A stretch of DNA of 64,000 nucleotides, from positions 186,001 to 250,000 of the forward strand of contig BCKC01000011.1 of NCBI GenBank assembly GCA_001600455.1, in the 5' to 3' direction. This document shows, in pieces, positions 21,299 to 32,400 of this stretch; the first letter of the stretch is position 1; the number at the start of each line of letters is the position of its first letter. The translations under genes were made by a program, and so were the position numbers. The stretch comes from Endocalyx cinctus (lineage: Eukaryota > Ascomycota > Sordariomycetes > Amphisphaeriales > Apiosporaceae). The notes beneath the pieces were generated by a model. The model had not been told where the DNA came from, did not search any database, and was given only the letters and a program-made list of their open reading frames with translations.

Positions 21299-21871
21299 AT
21301 GAAACAAGTCCAAGTCGAACAGCTTTTACAGAAAATCATCTGTAGCACATTTAAGGATTATTCCTGGTTCGAGAATGCTGTGAAACTCGGCGCAAATCCG
21401 GTATTCGTTGGATCTAACCTTACCGATCCCAACCCAGTTTATCTTTCCTTACAATCTATGGATTGGACTGGAGATCTACAGTACTGTTCAAAGATTCTGG
21501 ATTGCTTACAGCCGCCAGTAGAGTTTGATAGGGCTCTTGCCGAATATACGACTGCATCTGGACTTACACTAAACATCTGGGAGCCTTTAAACCAAGATGT
21601 TCACACAAAAGTGTCAAGCTTCAAAAATATATTTCGCGAGGCAGAAAACGCCTTTGAGACAACTATCTTGTATTATAATAATGGCAAGGGTTTTTTAGAG
21701 TCATTCATCATGCCAAACTATCCATATTGGAGGAAAGATTACCGGCTTCCGCTCCGGTTATGTCCTAATCCATATGCTCTGGATAAGACTCTTGAATGTA
21801 TTTTCACATTAACCGACGATGGAGAGTCTGCACGTTTGAAACATCTGGGAAAGAGCATCCAAAGCGAATGA
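21299..21871 (+). CDS. Unrecognised 190-aa protein, paralogue of the gene at 57617-58206
   Basis: The first ATG of the frame is at 21299. The protein looks globular and soluble with many aromatics (DYSWFENAV, NYPYWRKDYRLPLRL), and no signal peptide or domain is recognised. It aligns by eye with the broken minus-strand gene near 58 kb: PVFVGSNL...NPVYLSL here matches PIVIGSDL...GPIYLALAL there, and PPVEFDRALAEY matches MPQVIQVNRAFHRE. This shows that both belong to one small family in the same accessory region. Upstream DNA is AT-rich; a solo LTR follows about 400 bp downstream. Confidence 0.6.
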   Translation: MKQVQVEQLLQKIICSTFKDYSWFENAVKLGANPVFVGSNLTDPNPVYLSLQSMDWTGDLQYCSKILDCLQPPVEFDRALAEYTTASGLTLNIWEPLNQDVHTKVSSFKNIFREAENAFETTILYYNNGKGFLESFIMPNYPYWRKDYRLPLRLCPNPYALDKTLECIFTLTDDGESARLKHLGKSIQSE

Positions 21872-22254
21872 GAGCCTCTATGGGATTTTCTTATGCTTGA
21901 AATACTTTTAGGTCAACTATAATATATTTCACAGTGCATAGATAACTACAGTACTATCTCGTCGTCGCGCCGCGTACCCTCCTGACTTTTAGGTACAGAC
22001 CCATCAATTTGAATTTCTACTCGTCTCCGCCTAAAAAAGGGTCGGTGTTGAATGATTGGAATTAAAACCCGCATACCCTACATCTATGCACGGTCAGCCG
22101 TTTAAGGAATGATTGGATTCTAAATATTGTCATGTATGTAGTTATTTCGTTACATATCAAACTTATCTCGTCTCCATTAGATTTCGTGCTCATGCCCATA
22201 ATTGAATAGAGCACTATGAATGCAAGAGACCGTCAAGTAGGAGCAGGGATCGGC

Positions 22255-22601
22255 ATATGTGCTGCGCAATATCCATAGTGATCTATTAGATCACATAGAT
22301 CATCACCAGTCTTGGCATACCAACATGCCAGAAAGTTACGAATATTTAATGATGGATTTCCTACTGTATTTAGTCAGTCTTTACCTTAGCTCTTTAGCTT
22401 CCAATTTAAGTACCAACTTAAGTATCAATATAGACTATTGGTATAGAATACCTTGAAACCTCTTTTACAAACATCGTGAACCTTACTTAACAAGACTTCT
22501 TGATCTATTGTTACCTTCAAATCAAGACCCCACCACGAACCGACCAATCAGACAGAGTCAGCTAGACCAGTATTGTCCGACATATTGGCGGGTTTGTAAC
22601 A
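22255..22601. mobile_element. Solo LTR, 5' truncated (family A)
   Basis: This copy matches the complete solo LTR at 28941-29404 from about its GATCTATTAGATCACATAG portion through CTTGGCATACCAACATGCCA to the terminal GGGTTTGTAACA at 22601. The outer start (TGTTACGAAA) is not found upstream, so the left end is truncated. There is no internal retrotransposon sequence. Confidence 0.8.
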
Positions 22602-23038
22602 TGTACAAGGAGTCGTCTTCACGTATTGCATTGCAACATTTCTCGCGATAAGCTTTATACAAATTCTTCTTCACTAGCAGATCCGTTGTTATCTGATACC
22701 AAGTCAGAGATTAACAATATAAGCAGGGAATATAAAATCCCTCAGTTAAATGCAAACAAGGTCATTTGGTATGACAACAGGGATAATAGGTTGAAATATA
22801 ATTCAACGCTCTAAATTATATACATACATCTGGTGTACTGAGCCCTAAGTCCACACTTAGATAGATTGGGTAAGGAGACTCATCGGAAGCCCAAACCTTC
22901 AACTGCCCACAACGGATAGATAACTAGCTCTTCTTTCTTTCTTCTCCCCCCCCCCCTCTCCTCCCTTTTTTTTGATTAAAAAAAAGCAAATCCCCTGAAT
23001 ACATTCGTGAAAAATCTCTTACTGTTCCTTTTATCATC

Positions 23039-23743
23039 ATGACGATGCCTAACATATTTCGCGTGCTATGTTCAAGTTGGGGGAAATATTCTGATTATGT
23101 TGAACCTATCTGGATTCTTTTCTCCTTGCTTTATATCCTCACCTTTCATACCTTTACTACCAATGTTCCAATACTGAAAAAGCACTTTAAATTCTCCAAA
23201 CACCTTGTATTATTAGCGCATATTATGATTTCGGTAGTCGAAGTCTGCCGATATCATCTTCGCGCGATGGTATTAACACCGCGCCCGGTGGAACCAACTA
23301 CGACTGATCTTGCTCTTACCTTATTACACTCACTTAGTACCATCTGGATCGCCCGGGATCGCATGATAGGGCATCGTGTACTTACGAGGCCGACGCATCA
23401 AACTCTCGCGTCGATACGGATCATCCTAGCTATCAAGGCGGTTTTATCGACGAACAATGCGGCATTTTACCATCGAGCCACCGTGCAGATCATGAATGCA
23501 TTCTTGTATCCCCGACTACTGATCAAGATCAGCAGAGTGTTGGGTCTACTGCCAAGTTATTCAAGCGCATATGCGGCATCATTGTTCATTTCGTCTTTGT
23601 TATGTATCCACGATTCTGGAATCCAAGCTGGGCCGTATTTGTTTTTGGGCTTGTTTTTTATAAACGTGGTGGTTAATCGAGGGATTGCTGAAACAATTGT
23701 TCAGAGGTATGTTCGTCCTAACTTAACTATTGAAGTAACATGA
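23039..23743 (+). CDS. Multi-pass membrane protein of unknown function (234 aa)
   Basis: About six hydrophobic helices are visible (for example IWILFSLLYILTF near residue 25, LVLLAHIMISVVEV near 57, LALTLLHSLSTIWI near 92, SLFISSLLCIH near 180 and YLFLGLFFINVVV near 200), separated by short charged loops. The starting ATG lies behind a C-rich and T-rich tract typical of a fungal 5' leader. Size and topology resemble the small integral membrane proteins sometimes found in fungal metabolite clusters, but no diagnostic motif allows a family call. It is a single exon and the neighbouring 4 kb hold no other convincing gene. Confidence 0.6.
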   Translation: MTMPNIFRVLCSSWGKYSDYVEPIWILFSLLYILTFHTFTTNVPILKKHFKFSKHLVLLAHIMISVVEVCRYHLRAMVLTPRPVEPTTTDLALTLLHSLSTIWIARDRMIGHRVLTRPTHQTLASIRIILAIKAVLSTNNAAFYHRATVQIMNAFLYPRLLIKISRVLGLLPSYSSAYAASLFISSLLCIHDSGIQAGPYLFLGLFFINVVVNRGIAETIVQRYVRPNLTIEVT

Positions 23744-26640
23744 ACGTGGTGTAGTAACTATATTATTCTAGTGAAAAAAAAGAAAGAAAATACAATGTTA
23801 TAGTCAAAATTCTTTTCAATATAGGCTTTGTCGAACTGAAAGCATTAAGAGAAGGGAGAACTAATTAGAACTGGAACGTAGGGGCAAGATGAATGTAGTG
23901 TTTCTGACACCGGTGTCACCGAAGAAACGAATCTTTCAAACATCTTATCCTATTTTAGCAAAAGACAGGAAAGGATTGCCTTGATAGACATCATATCTGT
24001 GAAACCTAATCAGAATAGAGGCAGCCTAGTGAGGCAGCCTAGTTGGGGGTCCTCGGATGTTGTTTCGGTACTAGCTACTCCAGGGGTTGATGTAATATTT
24101 TCTTTTTTTCATTTAAACACTTTCTCTCCCGTTAAAAATGGGAAAAGGGGCAGAAAAGTTAACAAAGTTAAATATCATATGAGCGCAATGTTCCTAAAAT
24201 TGGCAACCCAGCTTCTATCAAGATAGGGGTCTTAGAGTTCCCAAGGCGGCGCACCTATATATCTTTTTGTAAAAGAAGTTCGCCTCGAAACTTCAAGTGT
24301 GAGTGCTGGAAGGAATACATTTATGGGCATAGCCATGTTTTAGGAAATTAGAAGCGTAATTAATAATTTGATTGGATCGTTTGTCTATTTATGTATATTA
24401 CTATCTCTGATTTGAGTCTTGTTTAATAATTTGTATGTCCTTCATTCTTATCATTCATCCCTCATTCTCATCATGGATAACCTTTCCCGCTTCATGAAAC
24501 GGCCTAGTGTTACTCATTAGTCTTTTGGAACCTATTCACTGCATCGCGACAGTTATGGCACATAATACCCCGCCAAGTGTACAACGTCTCTCTGGTAGTG
24601 ACCTTTAAGCCTTTACACTATCATCCTACCGCCAAGCCCCCATGGGAGGGCCGTGGTGCGGTCGAACGAGTTAATTTTATTATTTCATAACAAGCTGCAA
24701 GGAACTCCCGCTTTTATCTATGTCTCCAGAATAGATAATAGAGCAGGATCGGTTGTTTTCGTCACAGCTGATGGGACGTGGTATTATCCGAACCCTAAAC
24801 AAGTAAATACCTATGTAACCTTTGATTATGTATATGATTCCAAATAGAATTATAGATAGCTACATATACGGACAAGAACAATCATCGTTATTTTGGCGAG
24901 GACAAGTAATTGAAAAAGAGACGGAAGCTCGGGGAGTAAGGATTGTTGAGTACGTTTTTTTTTTGGTACACGTGGTCTATCACAGCCCAGCATGCTTAAT
25001 TTAGCAGGAGCATAAGTAGGCATAGATGGTCGACTTTTCTTTTACGCAATCAATCACAAGCTTTACATTGGCTTTTCTCTTTCTCAGCAAGACCTCTCTA
25101 CCCTAGGATAAGATATTCGTCCAAGATGTCAGAGGGGATAGTTATATCATCATATCTACTTCATTATTTTATGTACATACTTATCAGACTGCCATTCCGG
25201 TATAACTAGCATTTCAAACTTTTATTTAGGGTCGATTATGGAATCTTCGCTATTTCCAATAGGAATGCTAACTATGAAATCAAGACAGCGTTATCTAGTT
25301 GGCCGTTAACTATACTACTAGATGACGGCTATAAATTTATAATTTACGGTCGATGTTGGTCTAAAGACCAAGACATGATTGCATGCAAGTGCGTCAATAT
25401 CATGTACGGAAGCAAATTTGGGATAGAGTGCATTCTTTCCATTGGAATGCTGAGTTTTATAATAAGGCAGGGGTCTTTTACCTATGATGCAGCCAAGGGA
25501 TGAGTGGGGACTAGCCATTATTTCCATTGGAATGTTGGCGTTGCTACTAACTAGAGAACCTGGTAAAGATAGTTGCGAGAATGCAATAGCAGGGGCGATG
25601 GTCTGTGCACTTTGAGATTGAAGCCATTTCAAGCGAGGCCAGCGGTAAGCGGCCGTCCAACCAATAGTGCGGACTATGAAGTTCAAGATTTTATCTTGTG
25701 AAACTGATTGGGGAGCCATGATTCTATCTGTAGAAAGATAAAGTTACAACTTCGAGTAACTTGTCACTCCACAGGTATATATGTACAGTATTGTATATGT
25801 ATTATATGTACTGTAGTTAAGGTTGGTTTTATTAGATTATTTACTTAAGTATATAAAAGGTCAAATTTCTTGCGACATTCTCTTGTGAAGAATTCCATCG
25901 TGTTGCTTATTTCTCCGCTGCTGAAATACTTCCCGTATTTCTACAGAGTGACACTGTCTATAGGAGGCAGCCCTGGTGGCTGATGGAAGTCATATATCCG
26001 TTAGAATATCAGTGTTGACTTGACGGTGCTGGTCGCGAGCTTAAATACTCGTGGGAATCAGACAAGTTGTCCTATACCCTCGATGTAAACTATTGATATG
26101 CGCTGTAAATAGATGGTGGGTCTTGGGCCAGGGATGCTTTGGGGACGAGATGCCACACAAAGCGTACGAGATAAATACTGGCCATTTTGTACAGATTATC
26201 TGAACTTCCGAGTGTTATATTTATCCCTTTAAAGATATAGCTTTTAACACATAAACGTTCATAAAACACAACGTCCTCGATCTTAGGGTCTTATTTAGAA
26301 CAGGCTTAGCCAAGCTAAGGTATTTGAGCATGGCCTGCTTAGCGGGACAAGTTTCGGGAATATACCAAATCCCTTAATTCCACCTTCTTGGACTTGATTT
26401 TATAACTTGAACGGCCAAAAATATGGGTTATACACTTCTTCCATTCCTATCAACACCATCTACAAGCTTTATCTAATCTTTGGCATTTCAGATAAGCTAA
26501 ACAATTACTTCAAAATACATATTATCTTATCCGTATGTAGAATGTATGAAGATAAATGCTACAAACACGCGAAACCCCAGGATTTATTAGATATAGCCTT
26601 ACCGATCCTAGCCCACCTAAACAAATTGTCATGAATAATT
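23744..26640. other. Gene-poor stretch with weak frames only
   Basis: About 2.9 kb with short frames that I do not accept as genes. The frame 24602-24847 (plus) ends in a protein-like segment with VVFVTADGTWYYPNP but has no clear start. The minus frame 25318-25719 begins MAPQSVSQDKIL but contains two ATTCCATTGGAATG repeat words and may be partly repeat-derived. A 13-bp direct duplication (GAGGCAGCCTAGT) lies near 24020. Confidence 0.4.
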
Positions 26641-26659
26641 TAAAGGAAGTTAATACCGG

Positions 26660-27390
26660 GATATAAAATTAGGAACCCCTCTCCGGCGCACATTCGCCAT
26701 ACGGGTCCTCTACCCAGTTCGTAACTCTAGTTAACATTAAGGACAATACTATTACCCGACACTATGGCCACCATGGTCAGATAGATCTGCTCCTTATAAA
26801 TAGCCGACACAGTACAAGTCCCCGCCACTACCTCCGCCAACAACTCGATAAGGTGATATGGCGACCAGTTTTGTTATGCCCAGCGTGTAGATTTTCTAAT
26901 TCTGTCTCAATAGTCCAAATGAAGACACCGGGCTGACAATAATGGTCTTAGCTGAAATTTAAAGGAAATAAGTGCTGTTCATTCTAACCCAGGAGGTAGA
27001 TACATATATCCGCATCATTCAAGTTAATTAATATATTGCCCCACTCTCTTTTTAGCCATCTTTATCGACGTGGACAGGAGACAACGAGGAAAGCAAGTAT
27101 GTGGATCCTATACATAGCACCCTTACTTACCCCACTGGTACCTTTTTACGGGATTAGAAAACTAAGCGATTTGGCGGCAGCTTTTTCAGGACGAAGGTAG
27201 AAAACTACATCAGCTATATTCGTTGGAATGTCGACTGTGATATCGGGTAGGTACGCCACTAGCCGGGTAATAGCTAATGCATAAAACCGGGATTAGAGAT
27301 AAAGTTATCTTATTAATTTCGTTGGAATGCTGACCGCGATATCGAAACAGGGATAATTGGGCATGCGACCATATAGTACACTAATTTGTA
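26660..27390 (-). pseudogene. Decayed duplicate of the F-box gene locus
   Basis: Two blocks match the F-box gene at 60008-61180 and its upstream flank. Block 1 (about 26670-26850, minus) translates with stops to IYLTMVAIVSGNSIVL and SYELG.G.VWR..AGE.FL, matching LYLVMANMVSDSGTIL and GYELGKDRFWRTRAGEEFL. Block 2 (about 26985-27385) matches the CCCAGGAGGTAGA part of the first exon and then about 61560-61745, including TTGCCCCACTCTCTTT and CAGGGATAATT-type sequence. The F-box itself and most of the gene are missing. Stops and indels show it is dead. Confidence 0.65.
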
Positions 27391-27427
27391 TATAATCATT
27401 TATACTCTTATATATATATACATATCT

Positions 27428-27547
27428 GGTAGGGTACAGTAAAAGTCGAAATGGATGTCGCGGTTTTGGATATCTTTGGCTTGGCATGGTGAGTGACTTG
27501 TAAATACTCTCAAGTACCGTCATTACTGTAGTGTCATCATACATTCT
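27428..27547. repeat. Dispersed repeat family B, copy 1
   Basis: Contains TACAGTAAAAGTCGAAATGG followed by a TTGGATAT...TTGGCATG.TGAGTGACTTGTA...AAGTACCGTCATTACTG pattern. Related copies lie at about 50690-50815 and 56505-56630. A TATGTACATATGTACATACTGTA tract follows. No coding potential; the class is unknown. Confidence 0.6.
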
Positions 27548-28244
27548 TTTATATCTATACATACATACGTATGTACATATGTACATACTGTATGTATGTA
27601 TATTAGTTAACCTTAATTATTATCTTTCAATGTAGAGTACTATGGAATCTCTTTCTCCCTTGGTCGACGTATTTCTAAATGTCTATTCGGCCGAGGCTCG
27701 AGACATCATGAGTAATAATGAAGCTGATACCGGTTCGTAAATAAAAGCTATAATAAGCCATGAGCCGCAGGGGTGCCAGAAGATATCTGTCGAAGTGTTG
27801 CCACCAGCTGATGTCTCCGGCCTTTAGGATATTCAACTTAAGGCGAATATTTGTTTGTGGCTAGTGATCCCTAAAGACTAGAAAGGATGTTCCATTTTAT
27901 TCCCAACTCCTCCCTAGATTTCAATTTGCGGAAGTATATACACTAGTAGCACGATAGCACACTCAGACACTGTATTGATAGAGGTATACTCGTCATCCAG
28001 ACGGCCAGAGTGAGAATAGTGTGTTTCGTTGCCTTTCCAAATAATTATAATTCGTTTAATATCGCAATAATAAACAGTTTTTATTTACTACTTAAAACTT
28101 TCGCAATAAATAGCCTCTCCTCTTCCTCGGTCGAACAATAAAACTTGAACACTTTGGTAACGGGATCTTTATTTACTTTACTATTCAGCGAGGAACCCAT
28201 TCCATCGGATACTTTTTCGCGAGCCGTATACAATGTGTTGATAT

Positions 28245-28762
28245 TTACAGACTGCATTGGATTGGAATTGAGGTAAATCCAAAACAATCAATGACCTCGT
28301 CATTAGTTGCGATTATAGTGTCTTCTACTTGTTAATAGGATATATCAAATATTTGGCGAGGTTAAACTTACTTAAGTCTAATTCGCTATACCTCCATGAA
28401 TTATTCCCATCGTATAAAGGGCATTCGCACTCCAAGATGGCTGGGGAAGGCATAGCGCAGTTTTTACAGCCACCTTGAAGGTTGAACTGTCCGCTAATCA
28501 CTATGAGTTAGCTAAACTCCAATTAGTTATAATGCAAAACCTCTCACTTTGGCCAAGGTGTCAAGTTACCACCGATATTAGCAACGCAGGAGCCAAGATT
28601 CATTATGGAACAGTTTTCATCGCATTTGACAATTATTGAAAGCTGCTTGAATTTATCGTCAGGCATTTGGACTATTGAATGAATGCTGCAGGCTTCAAAG
28701 AAGCCACCGCCGGTTGCGGCGTGTTGGATAAAACCCGATACTAATAACAGTAAATAAATCAT
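28245..28762 (-). CDS. Secreted cyanovirin-N homologue (CVNH lectin), 139 aa, three exons
   Basis: Exon 1 (28762-28548) encodes a signal peptide (MIYLLLLVSGFIQHAAT) and the first CVNH strand pattern, GGGFFEACSI...SCVANIGGNL. A 54-nt intron (28547-28494; GTGAGA donor, TTAG acceptor) leads to exon 2 (28493-28372) with NGQFNLQGGCKNC and CPLYDGNNSW...ELDL. A 44-nt intron (28371-28328; GTAAGT donor, TTAAC branch, CAAG acceptor) leads to exon 3 (28327-28245), ending ATNDEVIDCFGFTSIPIQ. The two halves show the tandem CVNH repeat (G.F..SC..., LDL...I..N.G). CVNH proteins are sugar-binding, usually mannose-binding, and secreted fungal members are candidate surface or host-interacting lectins. A solo LTR starts 178 bp upstream of the start codon. 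Confidence 0.85.
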
Positions 28763-28940
28763 ATGTTATGTGTCGTTTAATTTTTGTATGCTCGTTTATG
28801 TATATATAACAAGGTCAGAGCCGATATTCAACGCATTATACGGTCCAAATAGCATTTTAATAAAAATCATAACGTCGACGACCCTGTTCCTGGCCACCCC
28901 CTCATTCTGGCCAGAAAGGGGGTCGTGGGCGTTAGCTATT

Positions 28941-29404
28941 TGTTACGAAATTGGAAGTTGGCCCATTCAACAGGCTCCCTGAATAAAGAAGACACACGGA
29001 CCACCTCGGAAAAGCACCAGTGATAACTTAGAAAAAACCTTACATAAGGATGGTCACGTAACGAAGCGATTTAAGTGATCTAAGTGATCTAAATAGATTA
29101 TATAGATCATATAGATTATTACCAGTCTTGGCATACCAACATGCCAGAAACTTACAAATATTTAATGATAAATTTCCTACTATATTTAGTCAGTCCTTAC
29201 CTTAATTCTTCAACTTCCAACTTAAGTATTAATATAAACTATTAGTATAAAATACCTTGAAACCTCTTTTACAGACATCGTGAACCTTACTTAATAAAAC
29301 TTCTTGATCTATTATTACCTTCAAATCAAGACCCACCACGAACCGACTAATCAGACAGAGTCAGCTAAACTAGTATTGTCCGACGTATTAGCGGGTTTGT
29401 AACA
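28941..29404. mobile_element. Complete solo LTR (family A) with 5-bp target duplication
   Basis: The 464-bp element starts TGTTACGAAA and ends TTTGTAACA, so it has TG...CA ends in a short inverted repeat. The sequence CTATT stands immediately before (28936-28940) and immediately after (29405-29409), a perfect target-site duplication. No internal region remains, as expected after LTR-LTR recombination. Other copies are at 22255-22601, 29503-29951, 32302-32400 (reverse orientation), 58431-58495 (start only) and 62985-63153 (end only). Confidence 0.9.
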
Positions 29405-29502
29405 CTATTCTTGTTTTAGCCAAAAATAACAACAACGACGACAGGGCTTAATTCTGGACGCCCAGGAGTACTTATTATCCAAGTGCTTATATATCAGGTA
29501 CT

Positions 29503-29951
29503 TGTTACGAAAGCAGAAGTCGGCCCATACAACAGGCCAACTGCATTGACGAACTTAGTCATGATGAAAGATGACTAAGTGGACCTGACTAACCAGGCTC
29601 TGAGATCACGTGACCATTGATCTAATGATCTATGTGATCTATAGATCAATAGATCACATAGATCATCGTCAGTCTTGGCATACCAACATGCCAGACTTTT
29701 CGGAATATATAAGGATGGAATTTCTTTTGTATCTAGTCAGTCATTACCTTAGCTCTTCAGCTTCCAACTTAAGTATCAATATAGACTATTGGTATAGAGT
29801 ACCTTAAAACCTCTTTTACAAACATCGTGAACCTTACTTGACAAGACTTCTTGATCTATTGTTACCTTCAAATCAAGACCCACCACGAACCGACCAATCA
29901 GACAGAGTCAGCTAAACTAGTATTGTCCGACGTATTGGCGGGTTTGTAACA
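29503..29951. mobile_element. Second solo LTR (family A)
   Basis: It runs from TGTTACGAAAGCAG to GGGTTTGTAACA, 449 bp, in the same orientation as the copy 98 bp to its left and highly similar over its right half. The flanks (GTACT before, CTTTA after) do not form a target duplication, which suggests rearrangement or inter-element recombination. Confidence 0.85.
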
Positions 29952-30035
29952 CTTTATTTTTTACATCATGACACTGCTTTTTATCTTCCTTCTCGCGATC
30001 CTGTGGTTCATGAATAATTGGGGGCGGGTAACTCT

Positions 30036-30341
30036 TCATCTGTCATACGTTAACTCTGCGTTGGAAATATCCCCGGTAGATATCCCCTGGACACTTACCA
30101 GTTCCTCGTATTGTGGCGGGGGTGCTCGGCCAGAATTGTAAATATGACTTTCCCGGTGATTCCATAAGAGAAAATATATTTGATCACCGAAATCGACGTG
30201 AAAATCATGCACTCTTTTTAGTAATGTATGCCTACGCCTCCGTTTATTATCAGCTCGGCGTTTCTTAGCTATCTTTAACGACGTGAGCCGTGACTCAGCA
30301 GTCGCGGTAGAAGTGCTAAAATGAGCTTGATCTTGATCCAT
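30036..30341 (-). CDS. Small MADS-box-like protein (101 aa)
   Basis: The centre reads KRRRRHTLLKRVHDFHVDFG, then QIYFLLWNHRESHIYNSG. This follows the MADS/SRF pattern of a basic helix (RR.tLlKk..el) and a strand (a.vyllir..gr.y.ynS), and the PPPQYEELVSVQ segment after it is also usual for the fungal variants. It is divergent but more recognisable than the one at 10511-11071. The start ATG is at 30341. There is no signal peptide. The gene lies just right of the solo LTR pair. A DNA-binding role is inferred from the domain. Confidence 0.55.
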   Translation of the reverse strand: MDQDQAHFSTSTATAESRLTSLKIAKKRRADNKRRRRHTLLKRVHDFHVDFGDQIYFLLWNHRESHIYNSGRAPPPQYEELVSVQGISTGDISNAELTYDR

Positions 30342-30732
30342 TATGAAGACTAAGTATTATTGAGAGAACGCAAATGACGGAATAAACAAACGGTGAGTAA
30401 TGGCGTGCGTGCATTAACACGACGATATATATGCACCCCGGCGAGTACATGTTCATCTTTCTGGAAACCACCAAAATCTGGGCACAAACTTCTCCCTCCG
30501 ATTATTTAAGCGGGGCGTGGGAAGGCGGCAGGAGGAACGTCCCAAAACTTGGCCAGTCTAAACAAAATTTATAATGTAGTTATAAATAGTTAATACATAC
30601 CAAGGGAGAGGTACGTACAATTCGCCACACTTGTCGAAAATAAAAGCTTATTCTCGTTCGTTGCTATTTTATTTATTTATACATAATCGCAGATAAAGCA
30701 TCGATATAAAGTTATTAGTTAGTTTTCCATGT

Positions 30733-31317
30733 ATGATTATTAAGAGAGAAAACATGCAGACCGACCGCCAACCTCAAAATATCGCGGATCGACTCGGGAG
30801 TGATCTTTGGATTGCGGAACAGGCAATTACGGCATCTCGACAAGAGAGACATTTTCTCCGACAGAAGATTGACGAATTAAATGGAGAAAATCTTAGCCTG
30901 GTGCACCAGCTGCATGATATACAGCGAATGTACTCAGCATTGAACATCGAGCATAACAGATTACATGTGCATAACGAAGCTCTACTTGGCCAATACCATG
31001 AGCTTGACCAAGTTTGCCGGAGATTTTCCTTTCAACTAACCAAGGCTGTTGACGAGAACAGAGAATTTCAGTTCGCTAAAGAAGCGCTCAAAGAAAGCTA
31101 TGAAATTCAGCTGCAAGAAGTGAAATCCAAATCAATCATATTCCGGAGAGAAGAATTTAAGAAACTCGAATCTCGCGATATGGCCATTGAAGCACTGACA
31201 AGAGACTTGAAGGGGAAAGAGTACTATATCCAGAGTTTACAAAGGGATATGGACGCACTTGAGAGGGAAGTGAAAGATGTACTTAGTGCTAAGAAGCATC
31301 TTGAGGTAGAGGGCTGA
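30733..31317 (+). CDS. Coiled-coil protein (194 aa)
   Basis: Nearly the whole length shows heptad-like spacing of Leu/Ile/Met with many Glu/Lys/Gln (for example HFLRQKIDELNGENLSLVHQ and MDALEREVKDVLSAKKHLEV). No other domain is visible, and there is no signal peptide or membrane helix. The frame has ATGs at 30733 and 30754, and the second (MQTDRQPQ) is an equally good start. No known family is recognised; oligomerisation or a scaffold role is a general inference. Neighbours are the small MADS-like gene on the left and transposase debris on the right. Confidence 0.55.
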   Translation: MIIKRENMQTDRQPQNIADRLGSDLWIAEQAITASRQERHFLRQKIDELNGENLSLVHQLHDIQRMYSALNIEHNRLHVHNEALLGQYHELDQVCRRFSFQLTKAVDENREFQFAKEALKESYEIQLQEVKSKSIIFRREEFKKLESRDMAIEALTRDLKGKEYYIQSLQRDMDALEREVKDVLSAKKHLEVEG

Positions 31318-31629
31318 TAGAATGTCATACACGGGACTTGTGCGAGACACAGTTTAATAAATAAAGTTTCGTATGGCCTCATTGGCCACCAATATAATTA
31401 ACGTGCGCATTTCAATTGAAACTATCTCAAGTACTAGAATATGTCTACTATTGTTTTTCTTTTTTTTGGTATATTTTACTGTGATACACTCTTCAGGCTC
31501 TATATCGCCAAGGTATCGTCGTCAGGTGTCCCAGGCCTGTCTCTGGGTACCTAGCCGTCGAGAGCTTCGTCGTCGTATATAATTATATTTCTTAACCGTT
31601 GTTTCTCTCGCCGTACGTCAGCTATTCGA

Positions 31630-32295
31630 CTAAACGCCTAGTTCGGTTAATGTTTAATAGCTTGACGTACCTTACCAACCTTTCGATCCACCTTAGCCTT
31701 CAAATAGTCGACCTGGGCCTCAATCGCAGCTATTCGAATAGCCTGTTGGTCTGAAGCCTTACTGGCCTTTAGGGTATATAACCGTTGACTTGGTAATTTG
31801 AAATACGACCTAGTTTTCGACTATTTTCTCGTGATGCCTAGCCAACAGCGGGTGTATATATCGGTAATTGGACTTCCAAGACCTGTACCACATGACTGCA
31901 ATGTGCCTCGCACAACACTAGGTATACCTTATGTATTTACAAAGTAGTGCCATAGAAATGCCACGTTGGTATGTGGCTCGTGGCCGTCCAGTATGAGAAC
32001 CACCCCTTGGTTTCGATGATAAGCTCGCACATATGGTAAAAAGTGGAATTCCAGCCATTTCAAAGCGATATAATTGCTGGTCCACCCCTTAGGAGTACAC
32101 CCGAGGCGCTAGGACTCCCAAAGGTGCATTTACACGTCCGGAAACCATTGACTTTGGACCTTAACACTCTTAGATAATAATTTACTAAGAGCGGAAGGGC
32201 TACCCCATTACAACCTACACGCTTTAATATAGTAATCTATTCGCCTTTTTTCATATCCTTTTTCAAAGTACTATAGATAGCGATCTCGGTAATTA
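31630..32295 (-). pseudogene. Remnant of a pogo/Fot1-like DDE transposase
   Basis: Read on the minus strand, the region translates with stops and shifts to GWTSNYIALKWLEFHFLPYV, then VVLILDGHEPHTNVAFLWHY and HCSHVVQVLEV. These correspond to the GW..n..g..Wl, lilDGH.sH and pphtshllQPLDV blocks of pogo/Fot1 (Tc1-mariner) transposases. A helical basic tail near 31690-31760 (IAAIEAQVDYLKAKVDRKV) fits the C-terminus. In-frame stops show it is dead. Terminal inverted repeats were not found. A family A LTR fragment abuts its 5' side. Confidence 0.7.
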
Positions 32296-32301
32296 CGATA
32301 T

Positions 32302-32400
32302 TGTTACAAACCCGTTAATATGTCGGGCAATACTAGTTTCTCTGACTTTGTCTTAATCGGTTCGTGATAAGTCTTAATTTAAAGGTAACAACTTCAAAAA
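32302..32400. mobile_element. Family A LTR fragment, inverted relative to the others
   Basis: It starts TGTTACAAACCCGTTAATAT and continues with a diverged complement of the GTCCGAC...GTTTGTAACA end of the other copies, including TTAATCGGTTCGTG and AGGTAACAA. Similarity fades after about 100 bp. Confidence 0.7.

Noticed and set aside
25318..25719. 133-codon minus frame starting MAPQSVSQDK
   Set aside because: It contains two copies of a dispersed repeat word (CCATTGGAATG) and no recognisable domain; kept only as a remark in the spacer entry.
28081..28287. Minus-strand 68-codon frame after the CVNH gene
   Set aside because: The CVNH gene ends at 28245 by its splice model, and this frame starts inside its last exon in another phase. 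No domain is seen.
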